38,823 nucleotides of DNA, from NCBI GenBank assembly GCA_902826225.1, contig CADEED010000009.1:20219-59041 (forward strand). Reading direction: 5' to 3'. Positions 8,217-17,476 of the stretch are shown in pieces. Made by a program: the position numbers and the translations under genes. Below the pieces are notes generated by a model. The model saw only the letters and a list, made by a program, of their open reading frames with translations, searched no databases and had not been told where the DNA came from. Every line of letters starts with the position of its first letter. The stretch's first letter is position 1. Source of the DNA: an uncultured Pseudomonadota bacterium (GTDB lineage: Bacteria > Pseudomonadota > Gammaproteobacteria > Steroidobacterales > Steroidobacteraceae).

Positions 8217-10259
8217 CTATTTCTTTCGGTATCGCTCGAACCACGCGAGGATGTTATCCACCTTCGCGATCAGATTCGACGGGCGCGACACCATGCCGTG
8301 CGACGCCTCGGGGATACGCACCATCATCGTGTCCACCTTGCGCAGTTTGAGCGCCTGGTAGTACTGCTCCGACTCGCCGATGGGCGTGCGGTAGTCGGCT
8401 TCGCCCGTCAGCAGCATGGTGGGCGTCTTCACGTTGCCCACCAGTGACAGCGGCGAGCGCTTCCAGTACGCCTCCGGCTGCTCCCAGGGCTGCGCGCCGA
8501 ACCAGTACTTGTAGAAGAACGGAGTGACATCGGAGGTCAGCACGAAGCTCGACCAGTTGATGACGGGCTTCGCGACCACCGCGCCGCGGAAGCGATCCGT
8601 CTTGCCGACGATCCACGCCGTGAGCACGCCGCCGCCCGAGCCGCCCGTGACGAAGAGATTCTGCTCATCGACGTAGCCGGTCTTCAGCAGTTCATCGACG
8701 CCCGACATCAGATCGTCGTAGTCGTTGCCAGGATAGGCGTGGTGGATGAGGTTGCCGAACTCCTCGCCGTAGCTCGTGCTGCCCCGCGGGTTCGTGTAGA
8801 GCACGACGTATCCCGCGGCCGCCATGAGCTGCAGTTCGGTGCTGTAGTTGGGACCGTAGGCCGTGAACGGGCCGCCGTGGATCTCGAGGATCAACGGGTA
8901 CTTCTTCGACGCGTCGAAGTCCGGCGGCGTGATGACCCAGCCCTGGATCTCGCGCTGGTCTGCGCTGCTCTTCCAGGAGATCTCCTGCACCGCGCCGAGC
9001 GTCTTGTTGCCGAACAGGTCGTCGTTGAGCGCGGTCAGCGTGCGCGTGGCGCCGTTCATCGCGACCGCGACGTCCGCGGGTCGCGACGGCGAGTTCACCG
9101 TGAACGCGACACGCCCATTGCGCGCGACGCTGTACATGCCCGAGGTGTACGGGCGGCCGAGATCCGTGCCACCGAGCCCCTCCGCGAGCGTGCTCACCTT
9201 GCCGTCGAGCGTCGCGACTCCAAGCTTCTTCACGCCGCGCTCGTCGAACGCGAAGTAGAGGCTGCGATTGTCGGCGCCCCACTTCGGATTCTCGATGTCG
9301 CGATCGAAGCTCGCGGTGACAACGCGCGAGTTCTGGCCGTCGATGTCGGCCACATAGAGATGGGTCACCTGGTAGCCCTGCAGCTTGTCGTCGAAGCCGA
9401 GGTACGCGATGCGTTTGCCGTCGGGCGAAACCACCGGCGAGTTGTCGGGACCGTCACGGCTCGTCAGCTGCTGGAGCTTGAGCGTCTGGAGATCGACGGA
9501 GTAGACCTCGCTCTCGATGGGATCGAGCTCCCAGTCGTCGGCGCGATTTGCCGAGAACACCACGCGCTTGCCATCCGGCGAGAACGACAGTGGGCCGTTG
9601 TGATGGAAGTTGCCGTCCGTGACCTGGCGCGGCGTGCCGCCTTCGGCCGACACGACGAACACGTGGCTGTAGCCATTCTCGAGATAGCCCTCGCCATCCG
9701 CGCGGTAGACCATGCTGTCCACCACCTTGACGGGCGGCGCCCATTGCGCGCCTTCCGGCTTGGGCGGCGCCTTGGCGAGAGGAGCCTTGTCGTAGGGCAC
9801 GAGTTGCGTGAACGCGATCGACTTGCCGTCGGGCGACCAGGCGATGGCGCCCGGCGCCTTGACGAGATTCGTGAGGAGCGCCGTCTGTCCGGAGTCCATC
9901 CAGCGCACGTACAGCTGAGGACTGCCGTCGGCGGCGGACACATAGGCGAGCCGCGCGCCGTCGGGCGACCAGCGCGGCGACATGAAATTCTTCGCTTCGG
10001 AGCGCAGCGGCCGGTTGTTAGACCCGTCGGCGTTCACCACCCACAGGTTGCGGCGCGCGCGGTCCGACATGATGTCGTAACTGGTTCGCACGTACACGAT
10101 GCGGTTGCCGTCGGGCGAAATCTGCACGTCGTCCGCGTATTCGAGCTGGAACACGTCGATGGAGTGCAGACGGCGCGATTCGGGCATGTCGGCCGCGCCT
10201 GCGGCGAACGACAGGAAAACCGCGACCGCACCGAGCGCGGCTGGGACGATGAATTTCAT
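8217..10259 (-). CDS. S9 family prolyl-oligopeptidase-like peptidase, exported
   Basis: I chose the ATG at 10259 with GAGGTGCC just upstream; a GTG at 10268 is possible. The 680-residue protein has a signal peptide (MKFIVPAALGAVAVF to about residue 24). An N-terminal WD40/TolB-like beta-propeller shows repeated SPDGNRIVY/SPDGKRVVF motifs from about residue 45 to 400. The C-terminal alpha/beta hydrolase has nucleophile S541 in TGGSGGGVL, an aspartate near 622 in TGEADYRTP, and H654 in EASHGM. These are dipeptidyl- or acylaminoacyl-peptidases acting on short peptides in the periplasm or outside. A TAGAGT hexamer 27 bases upstream may be its -10 element. Confidence 0.93.
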   Translation of the reverse strand: MKFIVPAALGAVAVFLSFAAGAADMPESRRLHSIDVFQLEYADDVQISPDGNRIVYVRTSYDIMSDRARRNLWVVNADGSNNRPLRSEAKNFMSPRWSPDGARLAYVSAADGSPQLYVRWMDSGQTALLTNLVKAPGAIAWSPDGKSIAFTQLVPYDKAPLAKAPPKPEGAQWAPPVKVVDSMVYRADGEGYLENGYSHVFVVSAEGGTPRQVTDGNFHHNGPLSFSPDGKRVVFSANRADDWELDPIESEVYSVDLQTLKLQQLTSRDGPDNSPVVSPDGKRIAYLGFDDKLQGYQVTHLYVADIDGQNSRVVTASFDRDIENPKWGADNRSLYFAFDERGVKKLGVATLDGKVSTLAEGLGGTDLGRPYTSGMYSVARNGRVAFTVNSPSRPADVAVAMNGATRTLTALNDDLFGNKTLGAVQEISWKSSADQREIQGWVITPPDFDASKKYPLILEIHGGPFTAYGPNYSTELQLMAAAGYVVLYTNPRGSTSYGEEFGNLIHHAYPGNDYDDLMSGVDELLKTGYVDEQNLFVTGGSGGGVLTAWIVGKTDRFRGAVVAKPVINWSSFVLTSDVTPFFYKYWFGAQPWEQPEAYWKRSPLSLVGNVKTPTMLLTGEADYRTPIGESEQYYQALKLRKVDTMMVRIPEASHGMVSRPSNLIAKVDNILAWFERYRKK

Positions 10260-10286
10260 GAACGGCACCTCGAAGGAGAGGCCGCT

Positions 10287-10292
10287 ACTCTA
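10287..10292 (-). promoter_or_regulatory. candidate -10 element of the S9 peptidase gene
   Basis: On the minus strand the sequence reads GGTTAGAGTAGC, containing TAGAGT 27 bases before the start codon. No good -35 hexamer was found. The same hexamer precedes the phosphatase gene at 36250, which gives modest support. Confidence 0.3.
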
Positions 10293-10388
10293 ACCGAGTC
10301 GCCACCCGGCGAAACGGGACCGACGGCCTTTTTGGGTCCGGACGTTGACCTGGAACGACGGATCGACTTCAGGGTTGCTAGAAGCGCG

Positions 10389-10811
10389 TCAGCCCAGCTT
10401 GGCGGACAGCGAAATCTTCGCGTTCAGCACCTTCGACACGGGGCAACCGGCCTTCGTCTGCTCGGCGATTTCCTGGAACGCCCGGTCGTCGATGTTCGGC
10501 ACCTTCGCGACACAGACGAGATCGCTGTGCGTGATGGCGAAGCCATCGCCCACCTTCTCGAGCCGCACCGCGGCCTCGGTCTGGATCGAATCGGGCGTGA
10601 AGCCCGCCTTGCCGAGCCCCGCCGACAGCGCCATCGTGAAGCATGCGGCGTGCGCGGCGGCGATCAATTCCTCCGGGTTGGTGCCCGGTCCATCCTCGAA
10701 GCGCGCCTTGAAGCCGAAAGGCGCATTGCGGAGCACGCCGGTTTCCGTCGAGACGTCACCGACGCCGTTCTTGAGATCGCCTTTCCACTGCGCCGAACCT
10801 TTCTTGATCAT
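10389..10811 (-). CDS. osmC: OsmC family peroxiredoxin
   Basis: I chose the ATG at 10811 (MIKKGSAQWKGDLKNG), which overlaps the rlmKL stop as ATGA. The 140-residue protein matches E. coli OsmC closely in remembered motifs: STETGVL, ARFEDGPGTNPEELI, AAHAACFTMALS with the peroxidatic cysteine C57, GFTPDSI, and AGCPVSKVLNA with the second catalytic cysteine C123. OsmC reduces organic and fatty-acid hydroperoxides in the cytoplasm via these two cysteines and is often induced by osmotic and stationary-phase stress. Here it sits last in an operon behind rlmKL, an unusual place for it; translation is likely coupled to the methyltransferase. Confidence 0.95.
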   Translation of the reverse strand: MIKKGSAQWKGDLKNGVGDVSTETGVLRNAPFGFKARFEDGPGTNPEELIAAAHAACFTMALSAGLGKAGFTPDSIQTEAAVRLEKVGDGFAITHSDLVCVAKVPNIDDRAFQEIAEQTKAGCPVSKVLNAKISLSAKLG

Positions 10812-13006
10812 GCGGGATTCTCCAATTCGTAACACTGGTGGATGCGCGGGTTGCGTTCGAAGTCCTTCGGCAATGTCGCGCGCGTGATATCCGTGACCTT
10901 GTACCGTTCCCCGACCGACGCGTCCATCCTGAACTTCTGCGCGTTGTTCGAGAACACTAGCTTTCCGCCGGGCGCGAGCAGCGTCATGCAATGGTCGATG
11001 AGCGCCGCGTGATCGCGCTGCACGTCGAGGATGTCGTCCATGCGTTTGCTGTTCGAGAACGTCGGTGGATCGAGGAACACGAGATCGAACTGCCGCCGTT
11101 CCGCGACGGCCGTCTTGAGCCAGGCGATGCAGTCATCCTGCACGAACTGATGTTGCGGGCCCGAAAAGCCGTTGACTGCCAGATTTCGCCGCGCCCAGTC
11201 GAGGTATGTGGCCGACATGTCGACCGTCGTCGTCTCCCGCGCCCGTCCGGCGGCGGCATAGACCGTGGCGCTGCCCGTGTACGCGAACAGGTTGAGGAAG
11301 CGCGCCCGCGAGGCCGCGTCGCGTAGTCGCGCGCGCGTGATGCGGTGATCCAGGAACAACCCGGTGTCGAGGTAGTCGGTGAAGTTCACCCAGAACCGGA
11401 GCCCGGCCTCTGCGACCAGCCGGAACTCGCCGCTCTCGCCCAACTTTTCGTACTGCTCGCCGCGCGCGTTGCGCCGGCGCTGGCGCAGGTGGATGTTCTG
11501 CGCGGGCACACCCGCCGCCGCCGGCAGTGCGGCGAGCGCCTCGTTGCGCCGGCGCTGCACCGCCTCGGGCTCGATCGTCTTCGGCGCGGCGTATTCCTGG
11601 ACATTCAGCCAGACGCGTTCGCCATCGGCCTCTGCGTACCGGTCGATGGCGAACGAGTACTCGGGCATGTCGGCATCGTAGATGCGGAAGCACGTGACGC
11701 CCGCACGCGCCGCCCACTTCTCGAGCGTCTTGAGATTCTTCGCGATGCGATTGGCGAACATCTTTGCGCCCGGCGATTCGGCGAGTGACTGATCGATGCG
11801 CACGCTGTGGCCCTTGTGGATCAGCGTCTTCTCGGTCTGCGCCGACACGTGCAGCCGCAGCAGGCGGCATTCGAGCGCGCCGTTCCACACGGTGTGCACG
11901 CGCTCCGCGCGGATGCCGAGTTCGAGCCCGGCATCGGGCGAGCCCGCCAGGATCGCCGCGTTCCACCCGGCGAAATGGGAGCGCATCACTTCGCCGAGCT
12001 GCTTCATGGCGGCGCGCGCGGTGTCGCGGTCGGCGAGCCGCACGCCATACGGCGGATTGGTCGCGAGAAAGCCGGCGCCCTCCTTCGCGGGCCGTGCCTC
12101 CACGAGCTCGCCGCGCTCGAAATTCGTGAACGCCGCGACGCCCGCCCGCTCGGCGTTGTCGCGCGCCGCGGGCAGCACGGAAGCATCCGCGTCCCTGCCA
12201 CGCAACGCGATGGCCGGCACACGCTCGCGCGCGAGCGCGTCGCGCTTGATGGATTCCCAGGCGACGCGATCGTGCCCGAGCCAGCCGAAGAACCCGAAAT
12301 AGTGCCGCCGCGCGCCGGGCGCAATGTCGGCGGCGATCATCGCGGCTTCGATGACGAGGGTCCCCGAGCCGCACATCGGGTCGAGAAACTCGCTCGCCTC
12401 CTTGCACTTCTCGTCCCAGCCCGCGCGGAGCAGCAGACCCGCCGCGAGGTTCTCGCGCAGCGGCGCCTCGCCTGCCTGCGTGCGATAGCCGCGCCGGTGC
12501 AGGCCTTCGCCGGAAAGATCCAGCGAGACCGTGACCTTGGGGCCGTTCGCATGGGCGTGCACGCGCACTGCGGGCCGTTCGGGAGAGATGTCGGGCCGGC
12601 GGCCAGTCGCGTCTCGCAGCTGGTCGCAGATGCCGTCCTTGAGACGCAGTGCGCCGAAGCGCGTGTGCGTGATCGCCGGGTGCTTGCCCGAGAAGTCGCA
12701 GGCGAGCGTCCGCGCAGGGTCGATATGCGCGCGCCAGTCGACGGCGCGCACCGCGTCGTAGAAAGCCGCGTCCGTGGCTGCCTCGAACTGAACGACCACG
12801 AGGAATACGCGCGCGGCCACGCGCGACTCCAGGCACGCGCGATACGCGACGGCCAGCGGGCCGGCGAATTCCACGCCCAGCGCGCGCTCGCGCACGTCCG
12901 CGGCGCCGAATGCCTTGAGCTCGCGGGCCAGCAGGTCGCCGCAGCCGCGCGGCGCGGAAGCCACGAACCGGTGAACCGCGCCGGCTTGCGACTCTTCTTC
13001 CGTCAT
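10808..13006 (-). CDS. rlmL: bifunctional 23S rRNA methyltransferase RlmKL
   Basis: I chose the ATG at 13006, overlapping the upstream stop as ATGA; the frame stays open further upstream but through another gene. The 732-residue product is close to the 702 of E. coli RlmKL. A THUMP-type RNA-binding region spans about residues 50-165. The RlmL-type methyltransferase follows, with FLDPMCGSGT (207-216) and the NPPY motif (317-320) for N2-methylation of G2445. The C-terminal RlmK part has LNLFAYTGSATVYAA (571-585) and DPPTFSNSK (646-654) for N7-methylation of G2069. Both use S-adenosylmethionine and act on the peptidyl transferase region of 23S rRNA during assembly. It lies in an operon between a BtrH-like gene and osmC. 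Confidence 0.95.
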   Translation of the reverse strand: MTEEESQAGAVHRFVASAPRGCGDLLARELKAFGAADVRERALGVEFAGPLAVAYRACLESRVAARVFLVVVQFEAATDAAFYDAVRAVDWRAHIDPARTLACDFSGKHPAITHTRFGALRLKDGICDQLRDATGRRPDISPERPAVRVHAHANGPKVTVSLDLSGEGLHRRGYRTQAGEAPLRENLAAGLLLRAGWDEKCKEASEFLDPMCGSGTLVIEAAMIAADIAPGARRHYFGFFGWLGHDRVAWESIKRDALARERVPAIALRGRDADASVLPAARDNAERAGVAAFTNFERGELVEARPAKEGAGFLATNPPYGVRLADRDTARAAMKQLGEVMRSHFAGWNAAILAGSPDAGLELGIRAERVHTVWNGALECRLLRLHVSAQTEKTLIHKGHSVRIDQSLAESPGAKMFANRIAKNLKTLEKWAARAGVTCFRIYDADMPEYSFAIDRYAEADGERVWLNVQEYAAPKTIEPEAVQRRRNEALAALPAAAGVPAQNIHLRQRRRNARGEQYEKLGESGEFRLVAEAGLRFWVNFTDYLDTGLFLDHRITRARLRDAASRARFLNLFAYTGSATVYAAAGRARETTTVDMSATYLDWARRNLAVNGFSGPQHQFVQDDCIAWLKTAVAERRQFDLVFLDPPTFSNSKRMDDILDVQRDHAALIDHCMTLLAPGGKLVFSNNAQKFRMDASVGERYKVTDITRATLPKDFERNPRIHQCYELENPA

Positions 13007-13998
13007 TTCAACTTCACCAGCAACTTCATGGCCTCCACTTCGAGGTCCGCGATCCTGAGACAGCGCGCAGCCGCGTCGCGCAGCAGCGCGGGATCGCGCT
13101 CCAAGCCCGCGGACTCGATGGCGGCGGCCACCGCGGCCCACCCGGCGGCCGATTCGGCAAACAGTTCCTGGGCTCGATCGAGTCCCGGTTGGGCGCCCAC
13201 ATGCTCGCGCGCCTCGCGCAGGAAGTCGCGATAGAAATTCCGGAACAGCGAACCGCCGGTGCCCGCCTTCTCCATGAGCAGCGCGGACAGTCCGAGGTCG
13301 GCGGCCGGCTGTTTCGCGATCTCGAGCCAGCGTGGCAGGGATTCCGCGAGCTTGTGGATGCCGAGATACGCAGCGCCCTTGAAGGCAGGCGATAGATAGT
13401 CGCGGGCATTGGCGCGGATCGCCGCCACGACCGCCCGCGAGAGGTCGGGCGGACGTTTCGGCGCCGCGATGGTCCAGCTGCGCGCCTTCGCCGCCATCGG
13501 GCCCCTGGCGAAACGCGCGGCTTCCAGGTTGCGGCGCGAGGTCCGTTGCGCGGATCCCTGCGGCGCGGTATCGACGACGAGCACGTGCTCGCCGTCGATG
13601 CCATAAGCCGCCACGAAGTGCCCGGCGAAATGCACCGGCCGCGAGAAATACTCGAGGTGGAAGCAGTCGAGCTGCAGCCCGACAGGCCGACCCACTTTCA
13701 GCGATTTTTCGAGCGCGTTCCAGGCTTTCGGTTTCGAGCCGGTTTCCGCGGCGTCGCATGGCAACCCGAGATTCCGGCACAACGAACTCGTGAGCGCGAA
13801 AGGCTTCACGCGGCCACCGACGAAAGGCAGCGGCAGCGAGCCCAGGTTGATGAAGATGAAGCCGAGCCCCTCGCCGAGGCCGAAGAGCATGGGTTCCGTG
13901 AGGCGAACACCGGCCGCGCCCAGCAAACTACCGGTGGCGACGGTCTCGCAATGCTGGCCGATGAACGGCTCGAAGCCCGGCACGGCCACCGGCGTCAT
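13003..13998 (-). CDS. BtrH-N/DUF4872-type protein, papain-like fold
   Basis: The 331-residue protein begins at the ATG at 13998, overlapping the nuclease stop as ATGA. The N-terminal half resembles the butirosin BtrH N-terminal domain: GQHCETVATGSLL with candidate nucleophile C17, GEGLGFIFI, then HFAGHFVAAYG with H127 and VLVVDTA with D143, a peptidase C39-like Cys-His-Asp layout. The C-terminal half (about 175-331) is helical and fits the DUF4872 partner domain. BtrH transfers an acyl group from a carrier protein in butirosin synthesis; other members may be peptidases or acyltransferases. No carrier protein or antibiotic genes are nearby, so the substrate is unknown. The family call is from memory of motifs. 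Confidence 0.75.
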   Translation of the reverse strand: MTPVAVPGFEPFIGQHCETVATGSLLGAAGVRLTEPMLFGLGEGLGFIFINLGSLPLPFVGGRVKPFALTSSLCRNLGLPCDAAETGSKPKAWNALEKSLKVGRPVGLQLDCFHLEYFSRPVHFAGHFVAAYGIDGEHVLVVDTAPQGSAQRTSRRNLEAARFARGPMAAKARSWTIAAPKRPPDLSRAVVAAIRANARDYLSPAFKGAAYLGIHKLAESLPRWLEIAKQPAADLGLSALLMEKAGTGGSLFRNFYRDFLREAREHVGAQPGLDRAQELFAESAAGWAAVAAAIESAGLERDPALLRDAAARCLRIADLEVEAMKLLVKLK

Positions 13999-15431
13999 GG
14001 ACGCGGCATCGGCACGGGGCGGTATCGCGGCTCGCGCAGCCAGCGCGTGAGGATCCGGTAGCTGTCCATGTCGAACCCGCCGCGGCGCGCATGCGCGCAC
14101 AGCCTCTGGAAATCTTCCGGCTCGCAGGCCTGGTTGCCTGGTTCGATCGTCGCGAGGTGTTGCCAGCCGTCGACGACATGGAACTGCGCACGCTCGCCGG
14201 CGCCTTCCCGCACGAGCATCGGACCAGCGTGCTGCCACGGCTCGAGCCGCAAAGGCATCATCTTCACCTTCACGCGCGCGAGATGCAGTGCGCGCCGCTC
14301 CTTGCCGACGCAGGCGCCATTGCAGCGCCCCACCTGGTGCCCGAAACACGAACCGGCGCCGGACTCCAGGCCGAGCAGTTTGAAACACCAGCGGTTTTCG
14401 CGCGCCAGCCCTTCGAGCGCCTTCCTGGCATCGCGCTCGCTGCGATAGGTGCCGAACGCGTCGCCCGAACTCAGCACCGCCCCATCCAGCTCGACCAGCT
14501 TCGGGGGCGCGTCGTTGCCGCCGAACAACCAGGTGAGCCTCTCGCCGTCGCTGCGCAGCTGACGGTTGTAGACCGGCTGCCGCTCGCGGATCTCGCGTGC
14601 CTCGAGCAGCGAGGCGCCCAGCTCGCCAGCCGTCTCCGTCCATTCGACGCGCTTCACCTGCGCGGCAAGCTTCAGCGACTTCGCGTCGCTCGCGCCGCCG
14701 CGGAAATGATCGAGCACGCGCTCGCGCAGGATGTTGGCCTTGCCGATGTAGAGCAGGGACTCGTGGCCTTCGACCCCGGCGCCAAAGAAGCGGTACACGC
14801 CCGGCGCTTCCGGCAGATCGTCGGCGAGGTCGGAGGACAGCGCCGCGGGCAGCGTGGCGCGCAAGGAGGCGCGATCCATGGCCGCCTGCAATGCCTCTGC
14901 CGCGTGTTCGCCGCGAACGCGCTGCCAGAACTGCCAGAGCACCTGCGCGTCGGGCATGGCACGGTGCCGGTTTTCCACGACGATGCCGTGTTTCTCCATG
15001 ACCGAGTCGAGATTGTGGCGCGGCATTTCCGGATAGAGGGCGCGCGACAACCTCACCGTGCACATCGACGGGCTGCGCCAGTCGCTCTCCAGCCGCGCGA
15101 ACTCCCGGCGGATGAAACCATAGTCGAAACGCACGTTGTGCGCGACGAACAGGCGGCCCGCGAGCCGCGCGCGCAACTCCCGCGCGATGTCCGCGAACGC
15201 AGGGGCATCGGTGAGCATGTCACTGTCGATGCCCGTGAGCGCCGTGATGCCGGCCGGCACGCGCAATCCCGGGTTCACGAGGCTCTGCCACTCGAAGTCG
15301 AGCTGCCCGCCCGTGACCCCGATGACCGCCACGTCGATGATCCGGTGCACGCCCGGATATCCACCGGTCGTTTCGATGTCGACGAAGGCGAGCGGGACGT
15401 CGGGCGATACGGTTAGCTCAGTTCGATCCAC
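13995..15431 (-). CDS. DEDDh exonuclease fused to GIY-YIG nuclease (Cho/UvrC-like)
   Basis: I chose the GTG at 15431, which gives 478 residues; no ATG lies near, and the open frame further upstream runs through the aldehyde dehydrogenase gene. Residues 12-175 are a DnaQ-like exonuclease: FVDIETTG with D18/E20, AHNVRFDYGF with D103, and HRAMPDA with H156/D161. Residues about 205-290 are a GIY-YIG domain: APGVYRFFG and LLYIGKA, then the conserved acidic helix LLEAREIRERQPVYNRQ. The remaining residues include cysteines near GSCFGHQVGRCNGACVG, as in related polymerase-III-epsilon/Cho fusion proteins. Such proteins are thought to act in DNA repair. It overlaps the upstream gene by 19 bases and couples to the BtrH-like gene. 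Confidence 0.88.
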   Translation of the reverse strand: MDRTELTVSPDVPLAFVDIETTGGYPGVHRIIDVAVIGVTGGQLDFEWQSLVNPGLRVPAGITALTGIDSDMLTDAPAFADIARELRARLAGRLFVAHNVRFDYGFIRREFARLESDWRSPSMCTVRLSRALYPEMPRHNLDSVMEKHGIVVENRHRAMPDAQVLWQFWQRVRGEHAAEALQAAMDRASLRATLPAALSSDLADDLPEAPGVYRFFGAGVEGHESLLYIGKANILRERVLDHFRGGASDAKSLKLAAQVKRVEWTETAGELGASLLEAREIRERQPVYNRQLRSDGERLTWLFGGNDAPPKLVELDGAVLSSGDAFGTYRSERDARKALEGLARENRWCFKLLGLESGAGSCFGHQVGRCNGACVGKERRALHLARVKVKMMPLRLEPWQHAGPMLVREGAGERAQFHVVDGWQHLATIEPGNQACEPEDFQRLCAHARRGGFDMDSYRILTRWLREPRYRPVPMPRP

Positions 15432-16918
15432 GTGGTCTTGAGCTCGGTGTACTTGTCGAGCGCGTGCAGCGACTTGTCGCGCCCTATCCCCGACTGCTTG
15501 TAACCGCCGAAGGGTACGGTGATGTCGTCCGCGTCGTAGCAGTTCACGTAGACGGTGCCGGCACGCAATGCGCGCGCCGTGCGGTGCGCGACGTTGATGT
15601 CGCGAGTCCAGACCGCGGCGGCCAGCCCGTACTCCACGTCGTTCGCGATCTCGATGGCTTCTTCCGCCGTCTTGAACGAGATCGTCGCCAGCACGGGGCC
15701 GAAGATCTCCTCGCGCGCGATGCGCATCTGGGGACGCACCCCGTCGAACACCGTCGGCTCGACGAAGTAGCCGCCGGTTTCCGCGAGCACGCGCGAGCCG
15801 CCGAACGCGACTTTCGCGCCGTCCGCCTTGCCGACGTCGATGTACGACAGCACTCGCTTCATCTGCACCTCGTCGACGATGGCACCCAGCTTCGTGTCGG
15901 GATCGAGCGGATCGCCCGGCGTCATGGACTTTCCGATCGTCGCGATCGTCTCCAGCATCCGGTCCTTGATAGACTCCTGCACGAGCAGGCGTGACCCCGC
16001 AGAACACATCTCGCCCTGGTTGAAGAAGATGGCGAACGCCGCGGCTTTCGCGGCTTTCTCGATGTCGGGCGCGTCGGCCATCACGATGTTCGGCGATTTG
16101 CCGCCGCACTCCAGCGACACCTTCTTGAGGTTCGACTGGGCGGCGAGCTGCATCACGGTCTTGCCGGTCGCGGTGGAGCCGGTGAACGTGATGCAGTCGA
16201 TGTCCATGTGCGCGGCGAGCGCCTTGCCGGCCGTGTGGCCGAACCCGGGTACCACGTTGAACACGCCCTCGGGCAGTCCGGCCTCGACGGCGAGCTCGGC
16301 GATGCGCAGCGCCGTCAGCGGCGACTTCTCCGACGGCTTCAGCACGAGCGAATTGCCCGTCGCCAGGACCGGGCCGATCTTCCATGACGACATCAGCAGC
16401 GGGAAATTCCACGGCACGATCGCGCCGATGACGCCCATTGCCTCGCGGGTGATGGTCGCGAGCGCGTTCGGACCCGTCGGCGCCACTTCGTCGTAAACCT
16501 TGTCGATGGCTTCGGCGTACCAGCGGATGCAGTTCGCGGCCGAGGGGATGTCGACGGCGAGGCTGTCGCCGATGGGCTTGCCCATGTCCAAGGTCTCGAG
16601 CAGCGCGAGTTCCTCCCGGTGGACGAGCATCAGATCGGCGAGCTTGAGCAGCACTTTCTTGCGCGCCTTCGGCGGCTGGTGCACCCAGCTGCCCTTGCGG
16701 AACGCGGCCCGCGCGCTCGCCACCGCGCGGTCGATGTCCGCGAGGTCGCCGGACGCGACGGCGCCGAGAGACTTGCCCGTGGCGGGGTTGATGTTGTCGA
16801 ACGTGGCGCCGCTCGCGGCCGGAGCGAACTTCCCGTCGATGAAGATCTGCGAGCGCGGCTGCAGCGCGGCGGCGCGCTCTTGCCATTGCGAGGCCGAAAC
16901 CGTGGGGACTGCGGACAT
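15413..16918 (-). CDS. aldehyde dehydrogenase, PuuC-like (gamma-glutamyl-aminobutyraldehyde type)
   Basis: The 501-residue enzyme has the ALDH core: PWNFPLL with N171, TGSTATGK (246-253), general base E270 in SLECGGKSPN, and nucleophile C305 in NQGEMCSAGSR. The C terminus has NCYDADDITVPFGGYKQSG and a KTTWIELS end like PuuC. PuuC oxidises gamma-glutamyl-gamma-aminobutyraldehyde or related omega-amino aldehydes with NAD(P) in putrescine breakdown. The neighbouring PuuR-like regulator and omega-aminotransferase support an amine-catabolism role, but no gamma-glutamylputrescine synthetase (PuuA) or oxidase is visible here, so the native substrate may be 3-aminopropanal or another aldehyde. It starts nine bases after the regulator gene, so both are probably cotranscribed. 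Confidence 0.9.
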   Translation of the reverse strand: MSAVPTVSASQWQERAAALQPRSQIFIDGKFAPAASGATFDNINPATGKSLGAVASGDLADIDRAVASARAAFRKGSWVHQPPKARKKVLLKLADLMLVHREELALLETLDMGKPIGDSLAVDIPSAANCIRWYAEAIDKVYDEVAPTGPNALATITREAMGVIGAIVPWNFPLLMSSWKIGPVLATGNSLVLKPSEKSPLTALRIAELAVEAGLPEGVFNVVPGFGHTAGKALAAHMDIDCITFTGSTATGKTVMQLAAQSNLKKVSLECGGKSPNIVMADAPDIEKAAKAAAFAIFFNQGEMCSAGSRLLVQESIKDRMLETIATIGKSMTPGDPLDPDTKLGAIVDEVQMKRVLSYIDVGKADGAKVAFGGSRVLAETGGYFVEPTVFDGVRPQMRIAREEIFGPVLATISFKTAEEAIEIANDVEYGLAAAVWTRDINVAHRTARALRAGTVYVNCYDADDITVPFGGYKQSGIGRDKSLHALDKYTELKTTWIELS

Positions 16919-16927
16919 GGTTACCAG

Positions 16928-17476
16928 CTAGAAAGTGGGCGGCGTGGAGGCGGAGATGATCTCACACACCTCGCGGCCGACATTGCGGAAACGGTGCGGC
17001 GTGGCGCTGGTGAAATAGTAGGCGTCGCCGGCCCCCAGCACGCGCGACTGCCCGCCGACGGTGAGCTCGATCTTGCCACGCACGACTACCCCGCCCTCCT
17101 CGCCGCGGTGCGAGATCATCTCGTCGCCGGTGGCCGCGCCGGGCTCGTAGCGCTCATGAAGGACGGTGAGCTGGCGGCCGGGGCGTTGCGCGGCCACGAG
17201 ACGCAGCGACGCACCCTCGCCGCCGATCTCGACCAGCTCGTCGGCCGCGTAGAACACCTGCGCGGCGTGGTTCACGTCCAGCGTGAAGAACTCCGCCATC
17301 GACAGCGGCACCCCGTCGAGGACCTTCTTGAGCGAGCCCACCGACGGGCTCACGCGATTCTGCTCGATCAGGGAGATCAGCCCGTTCGTGACCCCCGCGC
17401 GGCGCGCGAGCTCGCGCTGCGAGAGGCCGTGCAGCTCCCGGACATGTTTGAGGCGCGCGCCGACGTCGATGCTCAT
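16928..17476 (-). CDS. PuuR-like XRE/cupin transcriptional regulator
   Basis: I chose the ATG at 17476 (MSIDVGARLKHVRELHGLS); a TTG nine bases upstream would add three residues. The 182-residue protein has an N-terminal XRE helix-turn-helix (about 7-60, with LSQRELARRAGVTNGLIS and SLIEQNRVSPSVGSL) and a C-terminal cupin (about 110-175, with HRGEEGGVVVRGKIELTV and the end ISASTPPTF). The layout and tail match E. coli PuuR (which ends ISAHTPTTF), a putrescine-responsive repressor. The cupin probably senses a small amine. It heads the aldehyde dehydrogenase gene and faces the aminotransferase gene across only 49 bases, so it most likely controls both. Confidence 0.88.
   Translation of the reverse strand: MSIDVGARLKHVRELHGLSQRELARRAGVTNGLISLIEQNRVSPSVGSLKKVLDGVPLSMAEFFTLDVNHAAQVFYAADELVEIGGEGASLRLVAAQRPGRQLTVLHERYEPGAATGDEMISHRGEEGGVVVRGKIELTVGGQSRVLGAGDAYYFTSATPHRFRNVGREVCEIISASTPPTF

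Noticed and set aside
8739..10832. 697-codon plus-strand frame over the S9 peptidase and OsmC genes
   Set aside because: Shadow of the minus-strand genes, which carry clear catalytic motifs.
13007..13780. Upstream extension of the rlmKL frame
   Set aside because: It runs through the BtrH-like gene in another frame; the ATGA junction and THUMP start fit 13006.
15432..16886. Upstream extension of the exonuclease/GIY-YIG frame
   Set aside because: The frame stays open through the aldehyde dehydrogenase gene by chance; the extra residues are arginine-rich and match nothing.
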